This document shows positions 18,979-26,843 of a DNA stretch of 64,000 bases, in pieces. Source of the stretch: JAIVJZ01 sp036386515 (lineage in GTDB: Bacteria > Acidobacteriota > Blastocatellia > Pyrinomonadales > Pyrinomonadaceae). Both the position numbers and the translations under genes were made by a program. The notes beneath the pieces are model-generated. The model saw only the letters and a program-made list of their open reading frames with translations, was not told the origin of the DNA and did not search any database. How positions within the stretch are numbered: the stretch's first letter is position 1; every line of letters starts with the position of its first letter. The DNA lies in contig DASVVO010000102.1 in the NCBI GenBank assembly GCA_036386515.1, forward strand, positions 19,721 to 83,720, given 5' to 3'.

Positions 18979-19024
18979 TAAGATGCGTGCGTTCCAGTGA
19001 TTGAAAATCCGCGACGGTCGCATG
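18979..19024 (+). promoter_or_regulatory. Conserved leader block upstream of XRE cassette 1
   Basis: TAAGAT (18979-18984, followed by GCG) could be a -10 element. It is followed by TTGAAAATCC (19001) and ACGGTCGCATG (19014-19024). The same order occurs at 32214/32236/32249 and, in more divergent form, on the minus strand of 27725-27830. Confidence 0.5.
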
Positions 19025-19075
19025 CGTAGCTCACCTCAACCTCAGTCTCAAGCGAGTGATGAGCATCGCCGTTGA
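19022..19075 (+). CDS. Tiny conserved leader reading frame, 17 codons (cassette 1)
   Basis: Encodes MRSSPQPQSQASDEHRR. The counterpart at 32257 encodes MRSSPQPQRSNEHRR, differing by an in-frame 6-nt indel, and a shorter form MSSSPSPTHE occurs at 27727-27759. It starts inside the conserved block ACGGTCGCATG. Translation is not proven, and the two closest copies are so similar at DNA level that coding cannot be separated from regulatory conservation. Confidence 0.3.
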   Translation: MRSSPQPQSQASDEHRR

Positions 19076-19193
19076 GTCTGGCAGGCCAACTCTCTCGGCG
19101 AACAGATTACGCAAACACATTCTACGTACAACTGTACGTAGAAGCAAGCATATTTTTATTGTGCTGACAACTTCGTCAGGAGGTAACTCCTGA
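19059..19193 (+). CDS. Small ORF of 44 codons coupled to XRE gene (cassette 1)
   Basis: Begins MSIAVESGRPTLSAN and ends SSGGNS. The TGA overlaps the XRE start as TGATG, so a ribosome ending here could re-initiate on the regulator. The homologue at 32288-32416 shares the first 15 residues and the GGNS end, with some synonymous differences (ATT CTA against ATC TTA) as well as substitutions. No family is recognised, and it may act only as a translated leader. Confidence 0.4.
   Translation: MSIAVESGRPTLSANRLRKHILRTTVRRSKHIFIVLTTSSGGNS
19176..19193 (+). promoter_or_regulatory. Shine-Dalgarno hairpin at XRE start, cassette 1
   Basis: TCAGGAG (19176-19182) and CTCCTGA (19187-19193) form a perfect 7-bp stem with a GTAA loop. 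The stem contains the Shine-Dalgarno bases and reaches the first base of the ATG. Equivalent hairpins precede the XRE genes at 27179, 27596 and 32416. Confidence 0.65.
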
Positions 19194-19510
19194 TGGGGTT
19201 CGCGCGTCAGAAGCCGAAGCACTTAGCCAAAAAGCTCTTACACATTCGCACCGCGCTCGGCCTCTCGCAGCAGGACATATGGAGACGTTTATGGCCTGAC
19301 GAATCTGTCACCTACGACAGAATTTCAAAGTTCGAGACAGGAAGGAACGAGCCGCCGCTAGATATTCTCCTGGAATACGCGCGTATGGCAGGCGTTCACA
19401 CCGAAGCCCTCATTGACGACGCCCTCAACCTTCCCGACAAACTCCCCGGCGACGTGCGCCACGACGAGATCACACGCAAGTACGCGCGGCGCGGCAAGTC
19501 GAAGCGATGA
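19193..19510 (+). CDS. XRE-family HTH regulator, cassette 1
   Basis: 105 aa. An HTH_XRE domain covers about residues 11-70: LAKKLLHIRTALGLSQQDIW, then the recognition region and FETGRNEPPLDILLEYAR. A short C-terminal tail has the signature ALIDDALNLPDKLP, then RHDEITRK and a basic end. Four intact paralogues in the window (26844, 27279, 32416, 32797) share this tail as LIDDE.DLP..LP....HEGI.RK. Probably a DNA-binding regulator, with target unknown. It is divergent from a single-domain REC gene. The start ATG overlaps an upstream small ORF stop (TGATG) and lies at the foot of the Shine-Dalgarno hairpin. Confidence 0.85.
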   Translation: MGFARQKPKHLAKKLLHIRTALGLSQQDIWRRLWPDESVTYDRISKFETGRNEPPLDILLEYARMAGVHTEALIDDALNLPDKLPGDVRHDEITRKYARRGKSKR

Positions 19511-19600
19511 GCAACAGAATTCTTGCTCAAGGTTGATATGAATCACCCGCCTTGAGTCTCATACTTCCACGAAATAAACTTTCTGAGTAAACTTGCCACT

Positions 19601-19837
19601 ATGCCGACGGTGTTGAAAGTCAAAGGCTATAGATTCTTCTTCTTCAGCTTGGAAGGTAACGAGCCGCCACACATTCACGTCGAACTTGCCGAAAAAGTTG
19701 CTAAGTTTTGGCTCGACCCTGTAGCCTTGGTTAAATCGCGCGGCTTTCGCAGCGGCGAACTGTCGGAGATGCACCGCATCGTAGAAGAGCACCGGGATTT
19801 GTTCGAGGAGAAATGGCATGAGCACTTTGGCGATTGA
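19601..19837 (+). CDS. DUF4160 domain protein
   Basis: 78 aa. Matches the DUF4160 pattern: MPTVLKVKGYRFFFFSLEGN, then EPPHIHVE, followed by a W-containing strand and a helix with MHRIVEEHRDLFEEKW. The function is unknown. DUF4160 genes very often precede a DUF2442 gene, as here, and the pair looks like a small two-gene module of toxin-antitoxin size, though this is not demonstrated. It overlaps the next gene by 20 nt. The pair sits between an XRE gene and a decayed copy of that gene's 3' end. Confidence 0.82.
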   Translation: MPTVLKVKGYRFFFFSLEGNEPPHIHVELAEKVAKFWLDPVALVKSRGFRSGELSEMHRIVEEHRDLFEEKWHEHFGD

Positions 19838-20060
19838 AGTCGAACCGCTGGCCGTAGACGTAAACTGCACGGATGACGCGTTGCGCGTCACGCTCGCCGA
19901 CGGGCGCGAGATTTCCGCGCCGCTCATCTGGTTTGCGCGCCTGCTCAAGGCCACGCCTGAACAGAGAACAAACTGGCGTCTCATCGGCGGCGGCGTCGGC
20001 ATTCACTGGGAAGCCGTTGACGAAGACATCTCCGTCGAGAGTCTTCTCCGCTTCAAATAA
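19818..20060 (+). CDS. DUF2442 domain protein
   Basis: 80 aa. DUF2442 features: VNCTDDALRVTLADGREISA, then PLIWFARLLKATPEQR and NWRLIGGGVGIHWEAVDEDI, ending with SVESLLRF. Proteins of this type are the usual partner of DUF4160. The domain is also known fused to or beside DNA-binding proteins. Its start lies inside the preceding gene, so translation is likely coupled. Function unknown. The adjacent downstream DNA carries remnants of an XRE gene and of a second family. Confidence 0.85.
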   Translation: MSTLAIEVEPLAVDVNCTDDALRVTLADGREISAPLIWFARLLKATPEQRTNWRLIGGGVGIHWEAVDEDISVESLLRFK

Positions 20061-20076
20061 TTCGCCTCGCCCTCCG

Positions 20077-20134
20077 GCGGCGTACGCCACGACGAGATCA
20101 AACCAAGTATGCGGCGCGCGGCAAAAAGCGATGA
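20077..20134 (+). pseudogene. Decayed 3' end of a sixth XRE gene
   Basis: This stretch, and a few bases past it, closely matches 19449-19523, the end of XRE cassette 1 plus its downstream bases (GATGAGCAACAGAA in both). One frame ends KYAARGKKR and a stop, like KYARRGKSKR of the intact gene. A small indel disrupts the frame upstream. It marks a duplication that now flanks the DUF4160/DUF2442 pair. Confidence 0.65.
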
Positions 20135-20165
20135 GCAACAGAAATATTACGCGAGATTGTGATGA

Positions 20166-20439
20166 TTGAGGTCGAGCCGCACACTGCCTGCGCTCGATGT
20201 GTCGCCCGCCGCGATGTTGGCGGTGCAGCAGGAGGAAGCGCAGGCGTCGGCCGCGACGGAGGCGGCGCGCGATAATCTCGTGCGGGCGCAGTGGAAATAT
20301 CACTACGCGCTGCCCGGCGCGGGCGAGCAGGTGAGCGCGCAGTAGGGCAAAGACTCGAACGAGTGGCAGTCGCTCGGCAAGAAGAAGAAGTCGGAGTTTA
20401 AAGCGCGGACGCGGCCGTCGAAGAAGGAAGGTAACCAGG
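20166..20439 (+). pseudogene. Remnant of the same family as the gene at 33253
   Basis: The frame reads AATEAARDNLVRAQWKYH, then EQVSAQ, a TAG at 20343-20345, then GKDSNEWQSLGKKKKSEFK. This aligns with TARDTAAANEWEFHN, DQVIAQFGRDSNEVQALGLK and KASERK of the intact protein at 33253-33627. The stop codon replaces the Phe position. The remnant, like the intact gene, lies directly beyond an XRE gene. A terminator follows. Confidence 0.7.
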
Positions 20440-20459
20440 CGGGAGTCGTAATTGAAGGG

Positions 20460-20491
20460 GAGGACGAAGGCGTGGTCGCGCCTTCGTCCTC
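20460..20491. terminator. Hairpin between convergent genes
   Basis: GAGGACGAAGGCG (20460-20472) pairs with CGCCTTCGTCCTC (20479-20491). It lies 28 nt past the end of the minus-strand gene at 20519. Confidence 0.7.
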
Positions 20492-20518
20492 CCGTAAATG
20501 TTTATGCGTGGCCGCTTT

Positions 20519-20842
20519 TTAACGCTTGCGGCCGCCCTTCTTGGCCGCCTGTCGCTCTTTGAAGACGCGCTCGCCGCCGGATTCGCCTTTCTTGACGTTC
20601 GTGGGGAGGGCTGCGGGGAGCGAGGGCGTGTTGGAGCGCGGGGTGGCGGCGTCGCTGCCCGCCTGTTGGGAGGATTCGTCGGCGAAGAACTCGTTGGCGT
20701 CCGCGCGCTTGCCGCGCAGGGCGGGCGTGTTCGCTTCGGCTTCTTCCTGTTTGACGGGGCTGTTGCTGCGCTCGTCGCCCATCTGCTGCCCGCGCCGGTT
20801 GGCGGGGACGCCCGCCTTGCTTTGTGCCTTCCTGTTGACCAC
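20519..20842 (-). CDS. Small basic disordered hypothetical protein
   Basis: 107 aa. The composition is dominated by Lys, Arg, Ala, Ser, Gln and Glu. No hydrophobic segment or known domain is visible, so it is probably intrinsically disordered. It ends in a basic KERQAAKKGGRKR cluster that could bind nucleic acid. The GTG start is preceded by AGGGAG at a suitable distance, and a hairpin lies after the stop, both supporting a real gene. It is downstream of lon on the same strand, separated by a heptamer hairpin. Function unknown. Confidence 0.5.
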   Translation of the reverse strand: MVNRKAQSKAGVPANRRGQQMGDERSNSPVKQEEAEANTPALRGKRADANEFFADESSQQAGSDAATPRSNTPSLPAALPTNVKKGESGGERVFKERQAAKKGGRKR

Positions 20843-20868
20843 TTTGTCGCTCCCTGTGAATTGTCGAA

Positions 20869-20980
20869 GAAGGGTAAAGGGAAAGGGGGAAAGGGTGAAG
20901 GTAAAAGACGAAGGCGGAAGTTGCGCCGCCTCTTAGTCTCTTCTCCTTTTACCTTTCCCCTTTCCCCCTTCCTCTCAGGT
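20869..20980. repeat. Heptamer-type hairpin (GGGGAAA units)
   Basis: The left arm GGGTAAAGGGAAAGGGGGAA and following bases form 7-nt units. The right arm is TTTTACC/TTTCCCC units. It separates lon from the downstream minus-strand gene. Confidence 0.75.
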
Positions 20981-20982
20981 TT

Positions 20983-23454
20983 TTAAGATTCGCGCACGCG
21001 CAGTGCTTCGGGTTGCGCTTGCGGGGTCGTTTGATTGCGCGCCGCCGCGTCCATCCCGGTGAGCGGGGGAGGCGGGTTGGCGACGAGTTTTTCCAACGCC
21101 GCGTCCAAGGCTTCGCTGATGCGCGAGGCGAAGATGATCTCCAATTCCTGCTGCACCTCAAGCGGAATGTCGGCGATGTCGGCCTCGTTGCGCGCGGGCA
21201 GGATGATGCGCCTGATCCCTGCGCGGTGCGCGGCGAGCACCTTCTCCTTGATGCCGCCGACGGGGAAGACCAGACCGGAGAGCGTGATCTCGCCCGTCAT
21301 GGAAGTGTTGTGGCTGACGCGCCGCCCGGTCATCAGAGAGGCGAGCGCGGCCGTGATGGCGACGCCCGCCGAAGGGCCGTCTTTCGGGATCGCGCCCGCC
21401 GGGACGTGCAAGTGGAGGCCGTAGGATTTGAACATCTCCGGCGGGATGCCGAACTCCGTCGCGTGCGACCAGAGATAGGAACGCGCGGCGCGCGCCGATT
21501 CCTGCATCACTTCGCCGAGTTGCCCGGTGATGGTTAAGCCCGAACCGCCGGGCAACAGCGTCGCTTCGATGAAGAGGATTTGCCCGCCCATCTCCGTCCA
21601 GGCCATCCCCGTCGCCACGCCCGCGGGCAGTTCCTTGCGCGCCTCTTCCGGGTAGAAACGCGGCGCGCCTAAAAACTCCTTGATGTCGCCCGCCGCCACG
21701 CTCACCTCGGTCGCCTCGTTCTGCGCGATCCGCAAGGCGGCCTTGCGCGCCACCGAGCCGATGGAGCGTTCGAGTTGGCGCACCCCGGCCTCGCGCGTGT
21801 AGCGGGTGGCGATCAGGAGGATGGCCTCGTTCGTGATGGAGAACTGTTCGGGGCGCAGGCCGTTTTCGCCCACCTGTCGCGGCACGAGATATTGGAGGGC
21901 GATGTGCAGCTTCTCCTGATCGCTGTAGCCCGCGAGCGAAATGATCTCCATGCGGTCGCGCAAGGGGGGCGGGATGGGGCCGAGTTGGTTGGCCGTGGCG
22001 ATGAAGAAGACCTTCGAGAGGTCGAAGGGCAGATCGAGGTAGTGGTCGCGGAAGGTGTTGTTCTGCTGCGGGTCGAGAATCTCTAGGAGCGCGCTCGCCG
22101 GGTCGCCGCGAAAGTCCGCGCCGAGTTTGTCGATCTCGTCGAGCATGAGCACGGGGTTGTTCACCTTCGCGCGCCGCAAACTCTGAATGACGCGGCCGGG
22201 CATCGCGCCGATATAAGTGCGACGGTGGCCGCGCAATTCCGCTTCGTCGCGCATGCCGCCCAGAGAGAGACGTTCAAACTCGCGCCCGAGCGCACGCGCG
22301 ATGGAGCGGCCGAGACTGGTTTTGCCGACGCCGGGAGGGCCGACGAAACAGAGGATGGGACTCTTCGAGTCGGGGCGCAGTTTGACGACGGCGAGGAATT
22401 CGAGGATGCGTTCCTTGATGTCTTCCAGCCCGTAGTGATCCGCGTCGAGCACGCGGCGCGCTTCCGCCAGGTCGAGCCGGTGTTCGGAAGTCGTGCGCCA
22501 CGGCAGTTCGAGCACGTATTCCAGGTAAGAGCGGATGACGTGATAATCGGGCGCGGCGGCCGGCAGACGCTCCATGCGCTTGAGTTCGCGCTCGGCCTCG
22601 GTGCGCACCTCGGCGGGCAAGTCGGCCTCGGCCAGACGCTCGCGCATCATGGCGGCCTCCGCGCCTTCGCCGTCCTCGTCGCCGAGTTCCTTCTGGATGG
22701 CCTTCATCTGCTGGCGCAGCACGTAATCGCGTTGCGCCTTGTCCATCTCGGTCTGCGCCTCGCTGGCGATCTTCGAGGACAACTGCATGATCTCGACTTC
22801 GCGTGCGAGGCGCGCGTGCGCCAGGCGCAGCAACTCGTCGGTCGTCGCGGCTTCGAGCATCGCCTGCTCGTATTCGACGCCGAGGTTGAGGACGGAGGCG
22901 AGGAAATAGGCGATCTGCGTCGGCTCCTGCGCGCCCATCACGGCGGCGCGCACCTCCGGCGGCACTTGCGGCAAAATCGCCAACGCGCGTTCGATCAAGA
23001 CACGCACGTTGCGCTGCAACGCTTCAACCTCCTGCTGGTCTTGCGTGGCGAGCGGCGGCAGCACCGAGACGCGCGCCCGCAGATGCGGCTCGGTTTGCGT
23101 CCAGGCCTCGATGCGCACGCGCTCCGTGCCCTGCACGATGATCTGCAAGGCGTCTTCGCCGCGAAACATGCGCTTGACCATCACGAGCGTGCCGATGCCG
23201 TAAATCTCTTCGGGCGTCGCTTCCGCCTCCGTGCCCTTGCCCGGCCGCACGCTGACGCAGGCCAGCAACTTCTCCGGCCCTCCGAGCGCGGCCTCGACCG
23301 CCGCTATCGAGCGCGGCCGACCCGCCGCCAGCGGCACGACCGTGCCGGGAAACAAAGTCGTGTTCTGCAAGGGCAGCACCGCGATCTCGAAAGCCTCGCC
23401 GGGCGTTTGCAGCGTGGCTTCACCGCCCGCCGCCGTCGTTATATTTTCAGCCAT
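20983..23454 (-). CDS. lon: ATP-dependent protease LonA
   Basis: 823 aa, full length. The N-terminal LON substrate-binding domain begins at IAVLPLQNTTLFPGTVVPL. The central coiled region contains QMKAIQKELGD. The AAA+ module has Walker A GPPGVGKTSLG at about residue 372 and Walker B VLMLDEIDKLG. The C-terminal protease domain has the catalytic Ser in PKDGPSAGVAIT (about 695) and Lys in GGIKEKVLAA (about 737). It degrades misfolded and regulatory proteins in the cytoplasm. It lies beside hsp20 on the same strand, a plausible heat-stress grouping, though a repeat hairpin separates them. Confidence 0.95.
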   Translation of the reverse strand: MAENITTAAGGEATLQTPGEAFEIAVLPLQNTTLFPGTVVPLAAGRPRSIAAVEAALGGPEKLLACVSVRPGKGTEAEATPEEIYGIGTLVMVKRMFRGEDALQIIVQGTERVRIEAWTQTEPHLRARVSVLPPLATQDQQEVEALQRNVRVLIERALAILPQVPPEVRAAVMGAQEPTQIAYFLASVLNLGVEYEQAMLEAATTDELLRLAHARLAREVEIMQLSSKIASEAQTEMDKAQRDYVLRQQMKAIQKELGDEDGEGAEAAMMRERLAEADLPAEVRTEAERELKRMERLPAAAPDYHVIRSYLEYVLELPWRTTSEHRLDLAEARRVLDADHYGLEDIKERILEFLAVVKLRPDSKSPILCFVGPPGVGKTSLGRSIARALGREFERLSLGGMRDEAELRGHRRTYIGAMPGRVIQSLRRAKVNNPVLMLDEIDKLGADFRGDPASALLEILDPQQNNTFRDHYLDLPFDLSKVFFIATANQLGPIPPPLRDRMEIISLAGYSDQEKLHIALQYLVPRQVGENGLRPEQFSITNEAILLIATRYTREAGVRQLERSIGSVARKAALRIAQNEATEVSVAAGDIKEFLGAPRFYPEEARKELPAGVATGMAWTEMGGQILFIEATLLPGGSGLTITGQLGEVMQESARAARSYLWSHATEFGIPPEMFKSYGLHLHVPAGAIPKDGPSAGVAITAALASLMTGRRVSHNTSMTGEITLSGLVFPVGGIKEKVLAAHRAGIRRIILPARNEADIADIPLEVQQELEIIFASRISEALDAALEKLVANPPPPLTGMDAAARNQTTPQAQPEALRVRES

Positions 23455-23461
23455 AATGATT

Positions 23462-23571
23462 AGTCCGTCGTCAGTCGTCCGTGGTCAGTGGTTCAAGTCT
23501 GTCTTTAGTAACTCGTGTGATGATCACATGCAACGGACAACGGACAACTGACCACGGACAACTGACAGTCT
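23462..23571. repeat. Heptamer-type hairpin (CTGACCA/CGGACAA units)
   Basis: The left arm has GTCAGTCGTCCGTGGTCAGT. The right arm has CGGACAACGGACAACTGACC and continues CACGGACAACTGACA. Units are 7 nt. It lies between hsp20 and lon. Related arms occur at 52088 and 63949. Confidence 0.75.
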
Positions 23572-23572
23572 C

Positions 23573-23944
23573 CTATTCACATTCCTCGGGGCTGCGCAGG
23601 CGCAGCAACAGCAGCCCGTCCTGATAGTCGCTCTCGATGCGCGCCCCTTCGATCGGGCAGGGGAAGCGCAGCGTCTTCTCGAAGCGGCTGTAGGAAATTT
23701 CCACCTGATGATACGAGACCGTCTCGCTGCAAGAGGTGTCGCGGCGCGTGCCCTCGATGACGAGCACCGGCCCGGCAATCGTGATCTCCAACTCGTCCGG
23801 GCTGACGCCCGCCAGATCAACTTTGACGAGCCAGCCGTCGCGCGTGCGATACACGTCGGCCGGGGGCGACCAGTGCCGGTCGCACATCCGTCCCGGCTTC
23901 GTCACCGGCATGAAACGCAAATAACGCTCGATTGATTTTGCCAT
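23573..23944 (-). CDS. Hsp20/alpha-crystallin small heat shock protein
   Basis: 123 aa. The alpha-crystallin domain covers about residues 26-120. PPADVYRTRDGWLVKVDLAG begins the first strands, VSPDELEITIAGPVLVIEG is the characteristic middle, and FEKTLRFPCPIEGARIESDY with the QDGLLLLRL end closes the domain. The usual C-terminal I-x-I tail is absent, and the protein ends shortly after the last strand. Small heat shock proteins hold unfolding proteins without ATP. It lies upstream of lon on the same strand, so refolding and proteolysis genes are adjacent; co-transcription is possible across the 110-nt hairpin region. Confidence 0.88.
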   Translation of the reverse strand: MAKSIERYLRFMPVTKPGRMCDRHWSPPADVYRTRDGWLVKVDLAGVSPDELEITIAGPVLVIEGTRRDTSCSETVSYHQVEISYSRFEKTLRFPCPIEGARIESDYQDGLLLLRLRSPEECE

Positions 23945-23950
23945 AAGAAA

Positions 23951-24084
23951 TACAGTGACAAGTGACAGGTGACGAGTGACAAGTTTTAAACAAGAGCGCG
24001 AATCGTAAGTAGATGGAATCTATTCCGAGCCATTCACGAATTACTGTTTTATCTTGTCACCTGTCACTCGTCACTTGTCACTCT
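23951..24084. repeat. Heptamer-type hairpin (GTGACAG units)
   Basis: The left arm (AGTGACAAGTGACAGGTGAC...) and the right arm (CTTGTCACCTGTCACTCGTC...) are composed of 7-nt units with a changing last base. The same class occurs at 40593, 43781 and 48297. Confidence 0.8.
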
Positions 24085-24085
24085 G

Positions 24086-25084
24086 CTATCCGAAAATTCT
24101 GTTCCAGAAGGACGAGCCGCTGGAAATCTCTTCGAGGGCTTCGGCCAGTTCGCGGTCGTCGTTGGTTTCCAGGGCCACGTCGGCCATCGAGATGATGCCG
24201 CGCAGCGTCCTGTCCTGATCCACGATGGGAATACGGCGCACCTGCTTGTCGCCCATCTTGCGGATGGCTTCGATGACGCGGTCGTTCGGGTGCGCGGTAT
24301 GCACCTCTTCGGTCATGATCTCTTCGGCGCGCATGGTGCGCGGGTCGCGCCCCTCGGCGATGGCGCGCACCACGATGTCGCGATCCGTGATCAAACCGAC
24401 GAGCCGCCCGTTGCCGTGGATCGTGGCGTTCACGCGGCGCGCTTCGGGACTCGTCGCCGCCGCTGTCGCCGCGTCTGCATCCGTCGCGCCCGCGTCGCCC
24501 ACGGGTCGCGCGTTGCCGGACGTGTCCGTGCGATCCACCACGGGAATGACGCCCGTGTCCTCGTTCTTCATCAAGCGCGCGACATCTTCGAGGGTCGTGT
24601 CGCGCGTGGCGACCGTCACGTCGCGCGTCATGATGTCGCGGCAGCGAACATGCGAGCGCGTCGCGCCGCGCCGCCCCTCGCCGCGACCCCGGCCGCCGCC
24701 GCCACCGCCGCCGCCGCGTCGCCCACGGAAAAAGTCTCTGCCCTCTTCAAAGATGGAACGCCCTTCGCGCTCGTCGTCTTCATAACGGCGCGGGCGTTCT
24801 TCGTAGAAGTCGCGGCCGGAAACGTCGCCGCCGCGCCGCGCGCTGTAAGCGTCCGTGCGCTCGCGCTCGTCGCGGTAATCGTCGCGCTCGCCGCCGCCGC
24901 CGTAGCCGCTCGTCCTCCTGCGCCCGTAATCGTCGTAGAGGTCGCGGCCGGAAGCGTCGTCGCCGCCACTGCGTTCGCCGCCGTAGCCGCCGCGCTCGCC
25001 GCGTGCTTCGTCGTAGTCGCCGCGCCGCGCCCGCTGACGGTCTCCGTAAAAATCATCGTCCCGGTCATCACGGTATCTCGACAT
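24086..25084 (-). CDS. CBS-pair protein with disordered Arg/Asp/Gly-rich N-terminus
   Basis: 332 aa. Residues 1 to about 130 are a low-complexity tract of Arg, Asp, Gly, Tyr and Glu (MSRYRDDRDDDFYGDRQRAR at the start, GRRGGGGGGGGRGRGEGRRG at the end). The rest is a pair of CBS motifs: CRDIMTRDVTVATRDTTLED and VARLMKNEDTGVIPVVD, then VGLITDRDIVVRAIAEG, AEEIMTEEVHTAHPNDRVIE and IPIVDQDRTLRGIISMADV. A 35-residue Ala/Thr/Asp insertion lies inside the first CBS motif. CBS pairs bind adenine nucleotides and regulate partners. AGGAGGA lies just before the ATG at 25084, fixing the start there rather than 30 codons upstream. Confidence 0.85.
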   Translation of the reverse strand: MSRYRDDRDDDFYGDRQRARRGDYDEARGERGGYGGERSGGDDASGRDLYDDYGRRRTSGYGGGGERDDYRDERERTDAYSARRGGDVSGRDFYEERPRRYEDDEREGRSIFEEGRDFFRGRRGGGGGGGGRGRGEGRRGATRSHVRCRDIMTRDVTVATRDTTLEDVARLMKNEDTGVIPVVDRTDTSGNARPVGDAGATDADAATAAATSPEARRVNATIHGNGRLVGLITDRDIVVRAIAEGRDPRTMRAEEIMTEEVHTAHPNDRVIEAIRKMGDKQVRRIPIVDQDRTLRGIISMADVALETNDDRELAEALEEISSGSSFWNRIFG

Positions 25085-25270
25085 GATCTCCTCCTGAAAT
25101 ATCTGCAAAGATAAAACTGCGACCGCCGCCGCCGCCGCGCGACCCGAACCTAGCGAGCACGGCTCGTGCGACAACTCGCCCGCAGACGGCGCACGCCCCG
25201 ACGCCCGACCACGCGCCGCGCACTCTTTTTCCGCTTCCGAGGGGAACGCTCGCGATTATAAAAGGTGTGG

Positions 25271-25362
25271 GGCGAAAGGCGAAAGGCGAAAGTGAAGAAT
25301 CCAGGGCTGGCGCGCCCCGCTCTTCACTTTCGCCCTTTACACTTTCTACCCCGTTTACCCGT
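25271..25362. repeat. Heptamer-type hairpin (GCGAAAG units)
   Basis: Left arm GGCGAAAGGCGAAAGGCGAA, right arm CTTCACTTTCGCCCTTTACA. It sits between the SIMPL gene and the CBS gene. The stretch 25085-25270 between it and the CBS start holds no gene. Confidence 0.7.
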
Positions 25363-26151
25363 TTACCGCTCCATGACGATCTCGGCGACGAGTTGCACCT
25401 GAGCGCGTATGTCGAGCGTGCCGATCTCGACGGGCGTGGCCTGCGCCTCCATCGCCTTCGACGCGATCCCGCCGCGCATCATCGCCCGCGTGTCGTAAAT
25501 CGGCACGGGACGCCCCGCGCTCGCCTCCTGCACTTCGACGATGCGCCCCACGCGCCCGCCGAGCGCAACGGCCATCACCTGCGCCTTGCGTAGAGCCTCG
25601 CGCGTGGCCGCGGCCAGAGCCTGGTCGCGCGCCGGTTCGTCGCGGCGCAAGGTGAAGGAGAGGTTGTCTATGTTGTTCGCGCCGGCGGCCGTCGCCGCGT
25701 CGATCACGGTGCCGACCTTCGAGAGGTCGCCGAGCGTCACCGTCACGGTGTTGCGCGCCTCGTAACTGCGGATGAGCGGCGTCTGGTTCTCGCGGTAGGT
25801 ATACTGCGGCTGCAAACTATAGCCGCTCGTCTCGACCTCCGCGCCCGTGCCCGCCGCGGCTTTCAGCGCGCGCACCATCGCGTCGCTCCGGCGCGCGTTC
25901 TCCTGCTGCGCCGCGAGCGCGGTCTGCGCCTGCGTCACCACGGCGACGGCGATCGTCGCCGTGTCGGGTCGCGCCTGCACCATCGCGTCGCCCGAGACGA
26001 GCACGCGCGTCGCCCCGGTTGTTGCCGCCGCCGCGCCCGTCCGCCCGGTCTGGCCGCTCCCCGCCGCCGCCTCTTGCGCCGCCGCCTGCACGACGAACAG
26101 CAAACTCAACACGGCGACGCTCGCCGCCGACATCAATCTACTTCTGCTCAT
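25363..26151 (-). CDS. SIMPL (DUF541) domain periplasmic protein
   Basis: 262 aa. A signal peptide is visible at the N-terminus (MSRSRLMSAASVAVLSLLFV then VQAAAQ). The SIMPL/DUF541 domain starts at RVLVSGDAMVQARPDTATIA and includes SGYSLQPQYTYRENQTPLIR, YEARNTVTVTLGDLSKVGTV and a long helix with DQALAAATREALRKAQVMA. Members are periplasmic or surface proteins, some linked to oxidative stress or to outer-membrane assembly; the role here is unknown. The ATG at 26151 is chosen because it begins the signal peptide and follows GGAGAG. An upstream in-frame extension is basic and unlikely. Confidence 0.85.
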   Translation of the reverse strand: MSRSRLMSAASVAVLSLLFVVQAAAQEAAAGSGQTGRTGAAAATTGATRVLVSGDAMVQARPDTATIAVAVVTQAQTALAAQQENARRSDAMVRALKAAAGTGAEVETSGYSLQPQYTYRENQTPLIRSYEARNTVTVTLGDLSKVGTVIDAATAAGANNIDNLSFTLRRDEPARDQALAAATREALRKAQVMAVALGGRVGRIVEVQEASAGRPVPIYDTRAMMRGGIASKAMEAQATPVEIGTLDIRAQVQLVAEIVMER

Positions 26152-26343
26152 GTTCTCTCCGTTTCCTTTCCAGCATTTTCGTCTCCGGCGCGCGAGAGCG
26201 GCATCGCCCGACGGCGAGAGAGTACCGCCGGGCAAGACGCGCAAACAACTCTCTTTCGCGCCCGCCCCGTCAGAACGCGCGGCCGTCCGAACCTTGCGCG
26301 CTTTGCCTAACGGCCGACCATTTTGTTACGCTCTCCGCCTGTC

Positions 26344-26700
26344 ATGCAAACCTTCGATTCCAGGTATCAAAACTTCAAACGCCCGGCGCGCACGGGCGAG
26401 GTCGTCACGGTCGGCCGCGTCGAAGACGTGCCGCCGGGTCGCGGCGCGACCGTCGAACTCACGAGCGGCGCGGAACTCGCCCTCTACAACGTCGAAGGCC
26501 GCTTCTACGCCGTCGAAAATTTCTGCCCACACAGGGGCGCGCCCCTCGCCGACGGCAATCTCTGCGGCGCGTCCGTCGAATGCGATTGGCACGGGTGGCG
26601 TTTCGATCTCGCCACCGGCGCGTGCCTCAATCGCCCCGCCGACCGCATCGAAGCCTACGAAGTCCGCATCGAAGACGGCTGGATCAAAATCCTCGTCTGA
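26344..26700 (+). CDS. Rieske [2Fe-2S] domain protein (NirD/ferredoxin-component type)
   Basis: 118 aa. Two cluster motifs are clear: CPHRGAPLADG (C-x-H) and CDWHGWRFD (C-x-x-H), 17 residues apart. The first part, EVVTVGRVEDVPPGRGATVE, and LYNVEGRFYAVENFCPH are the usual strands of the soluble Rieske ferredoxin or NirD-like form. It transfers single electrons, for instance to an oxygenase or reductase, but no partner gene is nearby. The ATG at 26344 gives the standard family start. A terminator follows at 26738. Confidence 0.88.
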   Translation: MQTFDSRYQNFKRPARTGEVVTVGRVEDVPPGRGATVELTSGAELALYNVEGRFYAVENFCPHRGAPLADGNLCGASVECDWHGWRFDLATGACLNRPADRIEAYEVRIEDGWIKILV

Positions 26701-26737
26701 ACCGTTGAGCACGTAAATTATCGAGCTTGCATGGAGC

Positions 26738-26785
26738 AAGGCCGCGCGCAAATGTTCCCGGTGAACCACTCTAGCGCGCGGCCTT
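26738..26785 (+). terminator. Inverted repeat after the Rieske gene
   Basis: AAGGCCGCGCGC (26738-26749) and GCGCGCGGCCTT (26774-26785) form a 12-bp stem with a 24-nt loop. It lies between the Rieske gene and the minus-strand XRE gene at 26844. Confidence 0.65.
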
Positions 26786-26843
26786 CCGCCATTGCTGCGA
26801 TATAGCGAAACTCTTATACATGAGCGGGCGACGGAGAATGTTC

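Noticed and set aside
20343..20345. In-frame TAG considered as a recoded codon (pyrrolysine)
   Set aside because: The intact homologue has Phe there, the upstream part has no clear start, and surrounding DNA is decayed; a pseudogene is simpler.
20498..20986. 162-codon plus-strand frame
   Set aside because: It runs through the complement of the small basic protein and then the heptamer hairpin; no domain.
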